From Hawksworthiomyces lignivorus (Eukaryota; Ascomycota; Sordariomycetes; Ophiostomatales; Ophiostomataceae), in the NCBI GenBank assembly GCA_002917075.1, contig NTMA01000110.1, positions 1 through 64,000 of the forward strand: a stretch of DNA of 64,000 nt, read 5' to 3'. Shown piece by piece: positions 34,216-45,345 of this stretch. Within the stretch, counting starts at the first letter, position 1; the number at the start of each line of letters is the position of its first letter. Both the position numbers and the translations under genes were made by a program. The notes beneath the pieces are model-generated. The model did no database searches. It was not told where the DNA came from and saw only the letters and a program-made list of their open reading frames with translations.

Positions 34216-35097
34216 GGTGGTGGTTCTGTGTATGTGTGCTAGTCAGGGAGCGGGGCAGTTCTGGCAATCAGAACAGGGATGTGATGCTGTACAGCTGCGA
34301 CAATTGTCTTCTTGCGAGGCTGGCCGTTTGAGGTTATCCAAGATATGCGATGTGAGCAGTACATATCAGGTGAGAAGAAACACGGCAAGGCAGCGAGCGA
34401 TAGCTCTTTAGCAGAAGTTGCATAAGCAGAAAAAATAGAAGAGACAGTGGGGGAGGCGAGACGATCGCCCAATGGCGGGGCAGATACGTCGATTACAGTA
34501 GGTGAGACCAGTTACTTGGTTTGGCAAGACCTGATAGAGCGATATGGAGACGGCGCTATGTATCCCCACAACGAAATAAGCACAAAGACTGTATGGAAAG
34601 TGTGTAGAAATGTCAAAATAGTGTAGGAGACAGTCATTCACCTAGAGTTAAACCGAAGATCCTCGCAGTTTTGAAGATGGGCCTGCCGACTGTAGTTCTC
34701 AGCAGTCATTCGCTGTCCTGCTTGAAGGCTCTGGGCACGGGGTCTGCGGCTGGCCAGGCGCCCCGTTTTCCCCATATGACGTCTGTTTTTTCCAATGGAC
34801 CGGTGCACAGGGCACCTTCCCCAGGCATTGGGGCCAGTCACGGCTACCCTCGGCTTCAAGCCACAGAATGAGGAGAAGCGAAAGAATGGAAGGCACGAAC
34901 GAGAAAATGTAGTCAACACGACAAGAATCAACAAGAAGGAGCTGATCACTGACTGCAATTGCCAATAGTTGTGAATAGCTGCTAGTAATTATCAATCGGC
35001 CGCTTGTCCTTCACGATATCAAGAGCCTTTTCTTGGGACTTGTCGGGGATTCTTTCTTCTCCCTCCTGAGAGATTTCTCAATTGCTCGACCTCGGCA
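34216..35097. other. Divergent promoter region
   Basis: About 880 bp between two start codons pointing away from each other. No open frame of interest. Confidence 0.5.
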
Positions 35098-35736
35098 GTG
35101 CAGTGGCATTCTGCTCTGCTCACATCTCTTCCAATGCGTTCCATCAAACGCACCGCACATACGCGGCTTCCTTGGAGACTCCACGCTCGCTACCTGACCA
35201 CATCTTCCACATTATCTGCAACAACATCGACAGCTACCTCATCAGATGGCTCCTCAGCACCTTCTTCGGCACCTCTGCCGTCGCTCTTGATTGCCAACCG
35301 CGGCGAGATTGCCATCCGCATCCACCGCACCGCCACCCGCATGGGCATTCCTACCACGACGCTCTATACGGCAGTCGATGCCAATGCTCAGCACGCGCGT
35401 GCCTCGCCGCGCAGTCTGGCTCTGGGCTCGTATCTTGACGGCGACCACATCATCGCCCTAGCCCGCAAGCACAACATCCACGCCCTGCACCCGGGCTACG
35501 GGTTCTTATCCGAGAACCCGGCATTCGCCGAGCGCTGCGCGGAAGCCGGCATCACGTTTGTGGGCCCGCCCGCGCAGGCCATGGCGGATATGGGCGACAA
35601 GGCCCGCAGCAAGGCCATCATGCTGGCGGCGGGCGTGCCATGCGTGCCCGGCTACCACGGCGCGGACCAGGAGCCGGCGCAGCTGGCCGCCCATGCGGAC
35701 GCCGTCGGCTACCCGGTGCTGCTGAAGAGCGTGCGG

Positions 35737-35768
<32 letters not shown>

Positions 35769-37553
35769 GGAGCCGGCCGAGTTTGACGCCCAGCTGCGCA
35801 GCGCGCGGGCGGAGGCGCGGGCCAGCTTCGGCCCCGAGGGCGAGGTCATGCTAGTCGAGCGCTACATTGTGCGGCCGCGCCACGTCGAGGTGCAGGTGTT
35901 TGCGGACAAGCAGGGCAACGCGGTGGCGCTGGGCGAGCGCGACTGCAGCGTGCAGCGGCGGCACCAGAAGATCCTGGAGGAGTCGCCGGCGCCGGACCTG
36001 GACGACGCGCTGCGCCGCGACCTGTGGGACAAGGCGCGCACGGCGGCGCTGGCCGTGGGCTACGTGGGCGCGGGCACGGTCGAGTTCATCCTGGACCGCG
36101 ACACGGACGAGTTCTTCTTTATGGAGATGAACACGCGCCTGCAGGTGGAGCACCCGGTCAGCGAGCTGGTCACGGGCACCGACCTGGTCGAGTGGCAGCT
36201 GCGCGTGGCCGCCGGCGAGCCGCTGCCGCTGACGCAGGAGGCGATCGAGGCGCGCATCAGCGCCCGCGGCCACGCCATCGAGGCGCGCATCTACGCCGAG
36301 AACCCGGAGAAGGGCTTCCTGCCGGACTCGGGCCGCCTCGTGCACCTGACCACGCCGGCCCCGGCCCCCGGCAACGACGAGGAGGCCGACCTGCGCATCG
36401 ACGCCGGCTTCGTCCAGGGTGACACCGTGTCCGAGGCCTACGACGGCATGATTGCCAAGCTGATCGTGCGCGGCGCCGACCGCGCCCAGGCCATCCGCAA
36501 GCTGGCCCGCGCCCTCGAGGACTACGAGGTCGCCGGTCTGCACACCAACATTGAGTTCCTCAAGCGCCTGTGCGATAGCCCGGCCTTCCAGGCGGGCGAC
36601 GTCGAGACCGGCTTCATCGACAAGTGGCGTGACGACCTCTTCGCAACCCGCGCCGTCGCCGACGAGGTCTACGTGCAGGCCGCCCTGGGCCTGCTCGCCG
36701 CCGAGAAGCAGGCCGAGCGGACCAGGGGCTTGGCCGAGCCGCACGGTCAGCCCTTTGGTTTCGGTGACGCGGGCGGCGGCGGCACCGCCGAGCGCAGCGT
36801 CGCTTTCGAGGTGCTCGACGCCTACAGCAACCGCGCGGGCGACATCGTCGAGGTCGCCCTGACGCAGACGGGGCGGCAGTTGTACAGCGCGCGCGTGGCC
36901 TGGAAGAAGAAGGAGAAGACGGCGGTGGCCAAGGCGGGAGACGAGAGCGCGGCAGCGGCTGAGACCGAAGTTCGTGCGTACGACGGCATCGTGCTCGACG
37001 CCGCGTCGGCGCAGAAGCCCGCGCCCGGCGCCACCACTACCCAGCTCACGTCCTTCTTCCCGCTGGCGCGCGTCGCGTCCACTGTCGTCCAGCAGCACCA
37101 GTCGGACGGCGCGCCCACGCTCGTCACCGTCTTCCAGGGCGGCGCCAAGACCGACCTGGCCCTGGTCGCGCCCGCCTGGCACGCCAAGGTCCTGGGCGCC
37201 GACGTCGCGTCCGCCGCCTCCGTCGTCGCCCCCATGCCCTGCAAGATCCTGCGCAACGAGGTCCGCGTGGGCCAGGTCGTCGAGAAGGGCGCGCCACTGG
37301 TTGTGTAAGTTTTCTCTTTTACGTTTTCTTCTTTTACCTTTGATTCTACATGTAAAGCCCTCCGGTACTGACTCTTTTTCACAGGATCGAATCGATGAAG
37401 ATGGAGACGGTGATTCGCTCGCCGCAGCAGGGCATGATCAAGAAGCTGGCACATCGGGAGGGCGATATCTGCAAGGCCGGCACGGTGCTGGTACTGTTCG
37501 AGGAGGCCGGGGATGTGGTGTTAGGTGAAGATGGCGAGGCAAAAGCATTATAG
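35098..37553 (+). CDS. mccA: Methylcrotonoyl-CoA carboxylase subunit alpha, mitochondrial
   Basis: Exons are 35098-37304 and 37385-37553 (intron 80 bp, GT|GTAAGT...CACAG|G), giving 791 residues. It is the biotin-carboxylase/biotin-carrier subunit of the leucine-degradation enzyme. Domains: mitochondrial presequence rich in Arg/Ser/Thr (1-55; a second in-frame Met at 35134 is an equally good start), biotin carboxylase N-domain (LLIANRGEIAIRI), ATP-grasp with the glycine loop GGGGKGMRI, ERDCSVQRRHQKILEE, MNTRLQVEHPVSELVTGTDL, and biotin carboxylase C-domain. At the C-terminus is a biotinyl domain whose acceptor lysine lies in ESMKMETVI on exon 2, where AMKM is more usual. The ATP-grasp order and the lack of a carboxyltransferase domain exclude pyruvate carboxylase. 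The beta subunit and isovaleryl-CoA dehydrogenase genes, often adjacent in fungi, are not in this window. Confidence 0.95.
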
Positions 37554-37758
37554 ACATCATTTCACGCGGCGAGACGCTGCTTCTGTAGATATAGAGCTGT
37601 CTACCTTTTGAACATGTTTATTGCAAATGACAGATGTTGAATGTCTAATTTACGTATGCATTACGTTGAAACAAAAAACCTGGGATATCAAAACGCCGTT
37701 GCCGCCATGCTCTAATGCATCTCTTCCCCAGAAACCAGCCAAGCGAGGCCATCTCCTC

Positions 37759-39684
37759 TTATGCTAACCCGGCCAAACCAGCCCGTCCCGCCGTTGATGC
37801 GCCGTCCAGATCAAAACCCACAAAACCCTCCTCCACAGTCCACGGCCGGCCGGCAGCAGCTGCGCCGTCGGCTCCTTCCGCAGCCTCGCCGGGCACCGCA
37901 TGCAGCACGCCGCACGCGCGGCCGACCACCAGCAGGCCTGGCGGGCGGCTGCCCTCTTGCTCGATGGCCGCCTCGACGTGGGCCAGGGTCGTGCGGATGA
38001 CTTTTTGGTCAGGGCAGCTGGCGCGCTCGATAACGGCGCAGGGGGTGGAGGGCGGCCACAGGACGCGCGATGGGGACACGCCGGTCTGCGCTGCGGCGGC
38101 CTCCTCGTCAGCGGTGTGGGCAGTGAGCTCGGTGATCAGGCCGCCGATGCGGTGCAGGGCCATGAGGAAGACGGCGGTGCGGGCGGCGCGGTAGCCTGGG
38201 GGCTGGGGCGGGCGGCCCTTCTTGCCGGTGCCGGTGCAGATGAGGATCTGGTCGGCGGCGTCGCGGTGGGTGGGGGGCACGCCGGCGAAGAGGGGGGCGG
38301 CGAGGGCGCTGGTGACGCCCGGCAGGACGACGACGGCGCGGGGGTCGGCGAATCCGGCGGCGCGCAGGCGCAGCACCTCCTCGCCGCCGCGGCCGTAGAC
38401 AAAGGGGTCGCCCTGCTTGAGGCGCAGGACGGTCTGGCCGGCGCGGGCGGCGGCGATGGCCTGCGCAAGCAGCTCCTCCTGGGCGGCGTCGGCGTTGCCC
38501 GGGAACTTGCGCGCGATGACGCAGGGGGTGCGCCGCGGCACCAGGTCCAGCACCGCCTGCGGCACCAGCTTGTCGGCGAGCACCAGGTCGGCCGTCTGCA
38601 GCGCCGCCAGCACGGCGCGCGTCAGCAGGTCCGGGTGGCCCGGGCCGGCGCCGGCCAGGATGATGCGGCCGGTCGGGGCAGGGGGAGAAACGCTGGTCGC
38701 TATCTCGTCGACTGCGCTGCCGTCCAGCGCTGCCGCCGGGCTCGATCCCGCGCCGTACGCCTGCAGCAGCCGCTCCACGTCGGCGTCGGCCACGGCCGCC
38801 AGCTGCCGCAGCGGCCAGTACTCGCACATCTGCGCCAGCCAGCGCATGCGCCGCGTCTTGGCCGCGTCCGCGTCGCCCGCTGTCACCAGCCGGTTGAATG
38901 CTGCCGGCTGGTCGCAGGCGTCGTCGCCGTCGTCGGCCGCCGCCAGCGCCGCCAGCGTCTCCTCTCTGGGCCCCCGCTCTTCCTTTTTAGCAGCTGCCTG
39001 CTGCTGCTGCTGCTGCTCCTCCTCCTCATCGATGATCCGCCGCCGCACGGCCCCTAGCCGCGCGCACGCGCCGCCCAGCCCCGCCGGCAGCGCCGCCGCC
39101 ACCTCGCGCCGGATGCGCGACGCCAGCCGGCACCCGCTGCCGTTAGTGGTCACGCCGATCTGCAGCGGGCCGTCGACGTGCGTCGCCAGCAGCGCAAACG
39201 AGCACAGCTGCGGCCGGTCGACCACGTTCACGGGGATGCGCCGCCGCCGGCACAGCCCGGAGATGGCCACCGCGGAGAGTGCCTGCTCGACTGGTTTCTC
39301 GGAAATGTGTTGGTCGTCGATTCCACCGCTTGCCACGTCCTCTGTGACGAACACGGCGTCCACGACGTGGTCCACCTCTGCACGGCCCAGCGTCCGCAGG
39401 TGCGCCTCACACGGCGCCTCCTGCACCCAGCGCACCTCGCCGGCATCGACGCGTATCTGCAGCGCCGCTGGCAGCAGGCCGTAGCGCGGCGGGGGGGCCA
39501 CCAGCACCGGCTGGGCGCCCACGGCGAGGCTCTGGCTGCAGCGGGCGGCGGCCAGCGGGTTGGTGCCGACGACGAGGTGCACGTGGCCACGGCTGTCGAC
39601 GGCTGTCAGGAGGGAGGTGCGGTGGGGCGCTTGCTGGTCTTGGTTGTTGCCGGCCATGGCGGCCGTGGATGGCAGCACTGCCAT
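37759..39684 (-). CDS. MET1: Met1-type uroporphyrinogen-III C-methyltransferase with Met8-like N-terminal domain
   Basis: A single exon of 641 residues. The N-terminal half is Met8-like (precorrin-2 dehydrogenase/ferrochelatase fold): VHLVVGTNPLAAARC, VFVTEDVAS, IPVNVVDRPQLCSFALLA and TNGSGCRLASRIRREV. The C-terminal half is a SAM-dependent tetrapyrrole methylase: IILAGAGPGHPDLLTRAV, LVLADKLVP, LRLKQGDPFVYGRGGEE, VLPGVTSALAAP. It adds two methyl groups to uroporphyrinogen III on the way to siroheme, the sulfite/nitrite reductase cofactor. The usual glycine-rich NAD loop of Met8 is replaced by GTNPLA, so whether the N-terminal domain is active is unclear. A Glu/Gln run follows the Met8-like part. 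The start MAVLPSTAAM (39684) is preferred over 39798, which would add a hydrophobic leader from UTR sequence. It is convergent with mccA, 205 bp apart. Confidence 0.92.
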   Translation of the reverse strand: MAVLPSTAAMAGNNQDQQAPHRTSLLTAVDSRGHVHLVVGTNPLAAARCSQSLAVGAQPVLVAPPPRYGLLPAALQIRVDAGEVRWVQEAPCEAHLRTLGRAEVDHVVDAVFVTEDVASGGIDDQHISEKPVEQALSAVAISGLCRRRRIPVNVVDRPQLCSFALLATHVDGPLQIGVTTNGSGCRLASRIRREVAAALPAGLGGACARLGAVRRRIIDEEEEQQQQQQAAAKKEERGPREETLAALAAADDGDDACDQPAAFNRLVTAGDADAAKTRRMRWLAQMCEYWPLRQLAAVADADVERLLQAYGAGSSPAAALDGSAVDEIATSVSPPAPTGRIILAGAGPGHPDLLTRAVLAALQTADLVLADKLVPQAVLDLVPRRTPCVIARKFPGNADAAQEELLAQAIAAARAGQTVLRLKQGDPFVYGRGGEEVLRLRAAGFADPRAVVVLPGVTSALAAPLFAGVPPTHRDAADQILICTGTGKKGRPPQPPGYRAARTAVFLMALHRIGGLITELTAHTADEEAAAAQTGVSPSRVLWPPSTPCAVIERASCPDQKVIRTTLAHVEAAIEQEGSRPPGLLVVGRACGVLHAVPGEAAEGADGAAAAGRPWTVEEGFVGFDLDGASTAGRAGLAGLA

Positions 39685-40606
39685 CTTTGCTTTCTGTGTA
39701 GGCGGCACAGTTCCGAGGTCGACAAACTCGGTGCGTCTCTCTATTGCATTGCAGAAGCAGAATGGAAGCAGAAGACAAAGGAAAAAAAAATGGAGCACTG
39801 GCAGTAATTGGCTTTGCTTTTTATTTTCTACAGCCCAGTGTTTCTTGTTTCACTTTGTCACTCAGCAAGGTAAAGATTACACCATACGGCCTGCTGCCGA
39901 TAAACCGTCACAAGCGTCACTTTTTCAGCGCATTTCGTGACCTTCAAATGCCGTTTGCTGCATCTCCGGTAGCCGGCACGAGTAAGAGCACAGCGGCTTA
40001 TCGGTCGCAAAACTTTTTTTTTTGCTGCTTTCTCCGCGGCACTAAAACTGACGCAATAGCTCTAGTGGAGACTGCCATTTTGCCACTCGAGCCAATGGCA
40101 TTAGACGATTTTCAATTTCATTACGAGAGGGAGGGCGAGCCAAGGCTTCGGGAACTGCAAAATAGATTAAATGAAAAATGGCTGCTGACAACGTTCTGGC
40201 CCGTCGGCGCTGTCTCCTCGCAAACGAAGGAGTCATTCCTCAACGTAAACCTGCGATATGATAGACGAGGCTGCGGTTCCTTCCGTTTTTGGACTGTCTT
40301 TATTTGGTGCTGTAAATGCTGCGCACGTGATGCATTATTAATAGCTGGCGAGACGTACATCAAAGTAACAGAGCACACTCTACTGCCACTTGACTGCTAG
40401 GAACAAACATGTTTCTGTTAAGAGTACTTTTTAGCTTTTGTTTTTTGTCCTACTTCCTGATTTTGCCTACACTCTATACCCTATCATATCGTAAATCACA
40501 AAAGAATTCCATCAAAGAACACAGGCTCTACCTAGATGACAAAAAGGGTGTGTTCCCTGGCGCATCCCCCACCTCCGCCAACCCGGGGATCATCTCATCT
40601 CCCATC
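39685..40606. other. Spacer between ILS1 3' end and MET1 promoter
   Basis: Plus-strand frames here (39744-40400) read through T-rich DNA and show no domain. It probably holds the MET1 promoter and the ILS1 terminator. Confidence 0.45.
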
Positions 40607-43600
40607 TCACAGGCGCAGCAGGCTCAGCACAAAGGCCAGGTCGCCGATGGCCTGCTCCTCCTCGATGATGAGGGCCGCGTCGGCCTTGGGGGCCTCGCTG
40701 GCGGGCTCGGCCTCGAGCGTGCCGCGCAGGGCGGTCTGGAAGATGCCCTCGTGGGAGGTGACGACGGCGGCGACGTCGACCTCGTCGGGGTTCTCGACGA
40801 CGCGGTAGCGCATGCGCACGTCGTCGGCGGGGACCAGGCCGGCCTTCTTGCGCAGGCGCTGGACGCGGTTGATCATCTCGCGGGCCAGACCCTCGACGGC
40901 CAGCTCCGGGTGCGGCGTGGTGTCGAGCAGCACGATCATGTCGTCGGCGAAGCCGGGCTCCCACTTGGGGCCGGTGTGGTGCGCGTGTGCGTCGGCGTCG
41001 GCAGGCGCAGGAGCGGCGGTGCCATTCTTGTCGGCCTTGCCGGCCTTGACGCTCTCGCCCAGCACGCGCACGACGCTAATGTCGCCGTCCTCGAGCGCGA
41101 TGCCGCCGACAGAGATCTTCTTCTCGGCCAGGTACTGGCGAAGCTCGGCCTGGGTCAGGCCCGGCAGGTTCTTCTTGACCAGCTGGACGTCCTTCTTGAG
41201 CTTCTTGCCCAGGGTGGGCCAGTCGACGCGGGCCTCGAGCTGGATGCCGTACTTGTCCTCGTCGCCCGTCAGCACGACGTCGCGCACGTTGAGCTCCTCC
41301 TTGACGTAGGAGCTCAGCGAGTCCACGTCGGCCAGGATGTGCGGGTCCGCGATCACCACCACCGACAGCAGCGGCGTCTTGAGCGACACGTTGCAGCGCT
41401 CGCGCGCCGTGCGCGCCAGCTGGATCACCTTCTGCATGGCCGCCACCTTGCGCTCGATGACCTCGTCGAACAGCGACTCCTGCACCGTCGGGAACGGCAA
41501 AAAGTGCACGCTGCGGTCGTCCTTGAAGCCGGCGCGCACCGCCTCGCTCAGGTGCGGCTTCAGCAGCCCGTAGATGTGCTCCGTGATAAACGGCGTGAAC
41601 GGCGCCAGCGCCCGGATCAGCGTGAACAGCACCTGGAACAGCGTGTTCATCGCCGCCGTCGTGTCGTCCACGCCCAGGCCCGCGCTGCCCTTGAGCCGCC
41701 GCCGGTTGAACCGGATGTACCAGTTGGTCAGGTCTTCGATCGAAGACAGCAGCCGCGGGACCACCGTGTACAGTCTCTGTTGTCCATGCGTTAGTATGAG
41801 ATGACTTGTAACCGTTTAAAAAAAAAAAGAAAGAGCAAACATACGTAGCCGGTCATCTCGGCCTCGACAAACTTGAGCAGGCTCTGCATCTCGGCCAGGA
41901 TCCACCGGTCCATGACGTTGCTGAGGTGGGAGGCGTCGCTGATGACGGACAGGTCGGCCACGAACGGCTTGCCGGTGGTCTTGTTGTAGAGGTGGGCCTG
42001 CTCGGAGAAGAAGCGATAGCTGTTCCACAGGGCCAGCAGCACGCGCGACACCATCTCCTTGACGCCCGACTCCTTGAAGCGCAGCGACTCGGCGCGCACG
42101 ACGGGCGAGTTGATCATGTACAGGCGCAGGGCGTCGGCGCCGTACTGGGACAGCACGATGCTGGGGTCCGGGTAGTTCTTGAGGCGCTTGGACATCTTCT
42201 TGCCGTCCTCGGCCAGCACGATGCCGTTGACGATGACGTTGCGGAAGGGCGACACCTTGAACAGCTTGTTTCCGAGCACGGTTAGCGTGTAGAACCAGCC
42301 GCGGGTCTGGTCGAGGCCCTCGGCGATGAAGTCGGCGGGGAACAGGTTGGGCACGCTGGGGTCGTCGGCCCGCCGCGTGCCCTCGGCAAAGGGGAAGTGG
42401 GTGGACGCGTACGGCATGGAGCCGGACTCGAACCAGCAGTCGAAGATCTCGTTGATGCGGCGCAGCTGGCCCTTGCCCTTCTTGGACGGGATGGTGATGT
42501 GGTCCACCTTGTCGCGGTGGATGTCGTCCAGCGGGCCGTCGTAGCCGCTCAGCTCGCGCAGCTCCTCGCGGCTGCCCACGCAGACGATCTCCTCAAAGTC
42601 GTCGCTCACCCACAGAGGGAGGGGTGCTAGCGTCTTGTGTTAGCAAATTGTGTCATGCAGAAAACGATGGACGGACACTGCAGCTCCTCCTTCACATAGC
42701 CAACTTACTTCCCCAGTACCGGTTCCGCGACACGTTCCAGTCGTGGGCGTTGGCGACCCAGTTGGCGAAGCGCTTCTCCTTGACGGCGGCGGGCACCCAG
42801 GTGGTCTTCTGCAGGTTGTCGAGCATCAGCGGGATGGAGTCGGTGACGCGGACGAACCACGACGAGACGGCCTTGCGGATGAGCTGGGTGTCGGAGCGCC
42901 AGCAGAACTTGTCCGTGTGCATGATCTGGCTCTCGACCAGCAGGCGGCCGGTGGGCCGCAGGTCCTTGAGGATGGCCTTGTCGGCGATCTTGACGTGCTG
43001 GCCGGCGTACTCGGGGATCTCGGCGGTCAGGCAGCCCTTGTCGTCGACAGGGCAGGGCGGCAGGCGGTCTGGTGTGATGAAGCCGGCGGCCACGGCGGCG
43101 TCGTAATCCTCCTGGCCAAAGGCCGGGGCCTGGTGGACCAGGCCGGTGCCCTCGCCCTCCTCGACGTAGTCGGCCGGGATGACCTGGAAGCAGTCGGCGA
43201 ACTGGTCGACAAAGTACCGGAACAGGGGCTCGTACTTCCAGCCGACCATCTCCTGGCCGCGGATCTTCTTGATGACCTTGTCTGTTTAGTGAGTTCCTGG
43301 CGTGTTAGCACGTCATCCAAAAAAAAAAAGCTTAGGGGCGTTCCGAGCAAGCAACGCACACTTGGCCTTCTTGGGGTTCTTGTAGAGCAGGGTCAGACCG
43401 GACTCCTGCAGGATGTACTGCTTGCCGCTGGCCTCGTCGAGGATGACGAGGTACTCGAACTCGGGGTGGGTGGCGATGAGCAGGTTGGAGGGCAGGGTCC
43501 AGGGGGTGGTGGTGTAGACCAGCAGCGAGGTGTTCTCATAGCCGGGGACGTCGAGGACGGGGAAGGCGACGACGATGGCCGGGTCCTGGGTCAGCTTCTC

Positions 43601-44390
43601 GTTCTGCTTGGACTCCATGTGGCTGAGCGGGGTGCCGAGGGCGGTGGAGAAGGGCATGATCTGGTAGGCGCGGTAGACGGCGCCCTGGTCGAAGAGCTGC
43701 TTGAAGACCCACCAGCACGACTCCATAAAGTTGACGTCCATGCTCTTGTAGTCGTTGTCAAAGTCGATCCAACGGCCGAGGCGCTCGATGGTGGTGCGCC
43801 ACTCGGCCGAGTAGCGCATGACGATGGCCTTGCACTCCTCGTTGTACTTGGCGATGCCCATCTGCTTGACAGCGTCCTGCGCGGACATGCCGTGCTTCTT
43901 GTCGATCTCGTACTCGATGGGCACGCCGTGCGTGTCCCAGCCGAAGCGCCGCGGCACGTGGTAGCCCTTCATCGCCCAGTACCGGGGGATGATGTCCTTG
44001 ATGGTCGACGCCAGCAGATGGCCATAGTGGGGCAGACCTGGGCAGCGGTTAGAGGGAGGCGGGGAGAGTCAGAAGGGGAAGCTCTGGAAGAGAGCAGAAG
44101 AAGGGGAGAACGTCGAAAGAGGTAGAAATACCGGTAGCTGGCAGAAAAAACAACAGTTAGCAAAGACAAGATCACCATGTTGCACGAGGTCACACACGAG
44201 ACCAAGACGACGAGAAACGACGAGAAAGGCCACGAAAGCAAGAAAGTCTTCTTCACTCACCAAACGGCGGTCCATCATAGAAGGTGAAGGGCGCGTTGCC
44301 CTCGTTTAGGCGGACCTGGGTCTGGAAGGCATCGATCTCGCGCCAGAACTTGATGACCTCCTCTTCGGTTTTCGGGAAATTGATGCTCAT
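40607..44390 (-). CDS. ILS1: Isoleucyl-tRNA synthetase, cytoplasmic
   Basis: Five exons on the minus strand: 44261-44390, 43360-44037, 42709-43281, 41845-42626 and 40607-41776. They give 1110 residues, close to the usual eukaryotic cytosolic length. Every junction restores frame and family text (PPFG/LPHYGH, KKAK/YKVIKK, NRYWG/TPLPLW, MTGY/RLYTVV). It charges tRNA-Ile. The class I signatures are visible: HIGH-type PHYGH at about residues 46-50 and KMSKR at about 604-608. The editing (CP1) domain lies between, with FGWDTHGVPIEYEID and VYTTTPWTLPSN. WYIRFNRRRLKG begins the anticodon-binding region. It starts MSINFPKTEEE. No mitochondrial presequence is seen. The gene is very G/C-rich at third positions, which creates many shadow frames on the plus strand. 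Confidence 0.97.
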
Positions 44391-45345
44391 GATGGCGGTT
44401 TAGCAGGAGGAATACATGCGGGAAAGAAAAGATAAAAAAGACGCAGAGTCGGTCAATCGCTGTCTTCTTGTCTGCTGTGCGGACCAGAAGCGGAATTCGA
44501 GTTAATGAGAGACGGTCCTGATATACTCGTGCTGCACCTGCGCGTGAGTCGCTTGTGATTTGTATGCGACGTATCCCCCAAGAAGCTGATACATTGGATA
44601 TAAAGTGAGGGGCACAGAAAAAAAGTTGCAAGGGCCCTGGGGCCATTGGGTGGCGCCCACGCCGCCTTGGGCTCTTGCCCCGCGGTTACAGCCTGGCCCG
44701 TACTCTCGGAACTAACTTTATCCGATATTTATAGCGCTCTATCAACGACACATACAGAGGAACAGCCTGAGTAAGCTCACAGGCTGTGTGCGGCCTGAGC
44801 ACTAAGCCATTCGTGACGATGTATCTTACCAGCAGCGTTCGGTCGTTATTGGCTTGGAGCTTTATAGCATGTCTCAACTATCTAACTACCCATGTATTGC
44901 TGCCAGAGACCCGCTTTCGCCTCTATCAACGACAAATCCCAGCCAGTTCCAGGACCATCATCAACTACATACAAGAACAGATGTGTGCCGTGTAAGACAA
45001 GAACTAGAAACTTAAGAGCTGACCACGTTAACCAAAAAAGGAAAATTGAAAAATGAAGGTACATAGAGAGTGGTACTCATGCTTCGCTCTACGTATCTTA
45101 CTTGTGAAGACAACATGTCATGGTGCATCGTTGCAGATATGGTCGACAGCTGTCTGATAGCTTTCAACAAGTACTTTTGGTTCCTGCACGATTAGAAACA
45201 TTAACTGTAGTTGAGAGTAAGATTTTAACCTAACGAATTGTAATCAGAAAGGGATTGATAGTTTGGGCTGTATCTTGGTGAACTTGAAAGTGCATAGTAA
45301 AATGGTAACTATGATAAATCAAGAAGGAAGGTTATGCACAGGCTC
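44391..45345. other. Spacer between ILS1 promoter and the caspase-like gene
   Basis: The first 250 bp serve as ILS1 leader/promoter. G/C content falls toward 45345, marking entry to the AT-richer accessory block. No gene recognised. Confidence 0.45.

Noticed and set aside
35851..37182. 443-codon minus-strand frame opposite mccA
   Set aside because: Codon-bias shadow with no family resemblance; the plus strand is an unmistakable biotin carboxylase.
40409..41794. 461-codon plus-strand frame opposite ILS1
   Set aside because: Shadow of the isoleucyl-tRNA synthetase exon.
42650..44125. 491-codon plus-strand frame opposite ILS1
   Set aside because: Shadow frame crossing two ILS1 introns; Val/Leu/Gly/Asp-rich with no motif.
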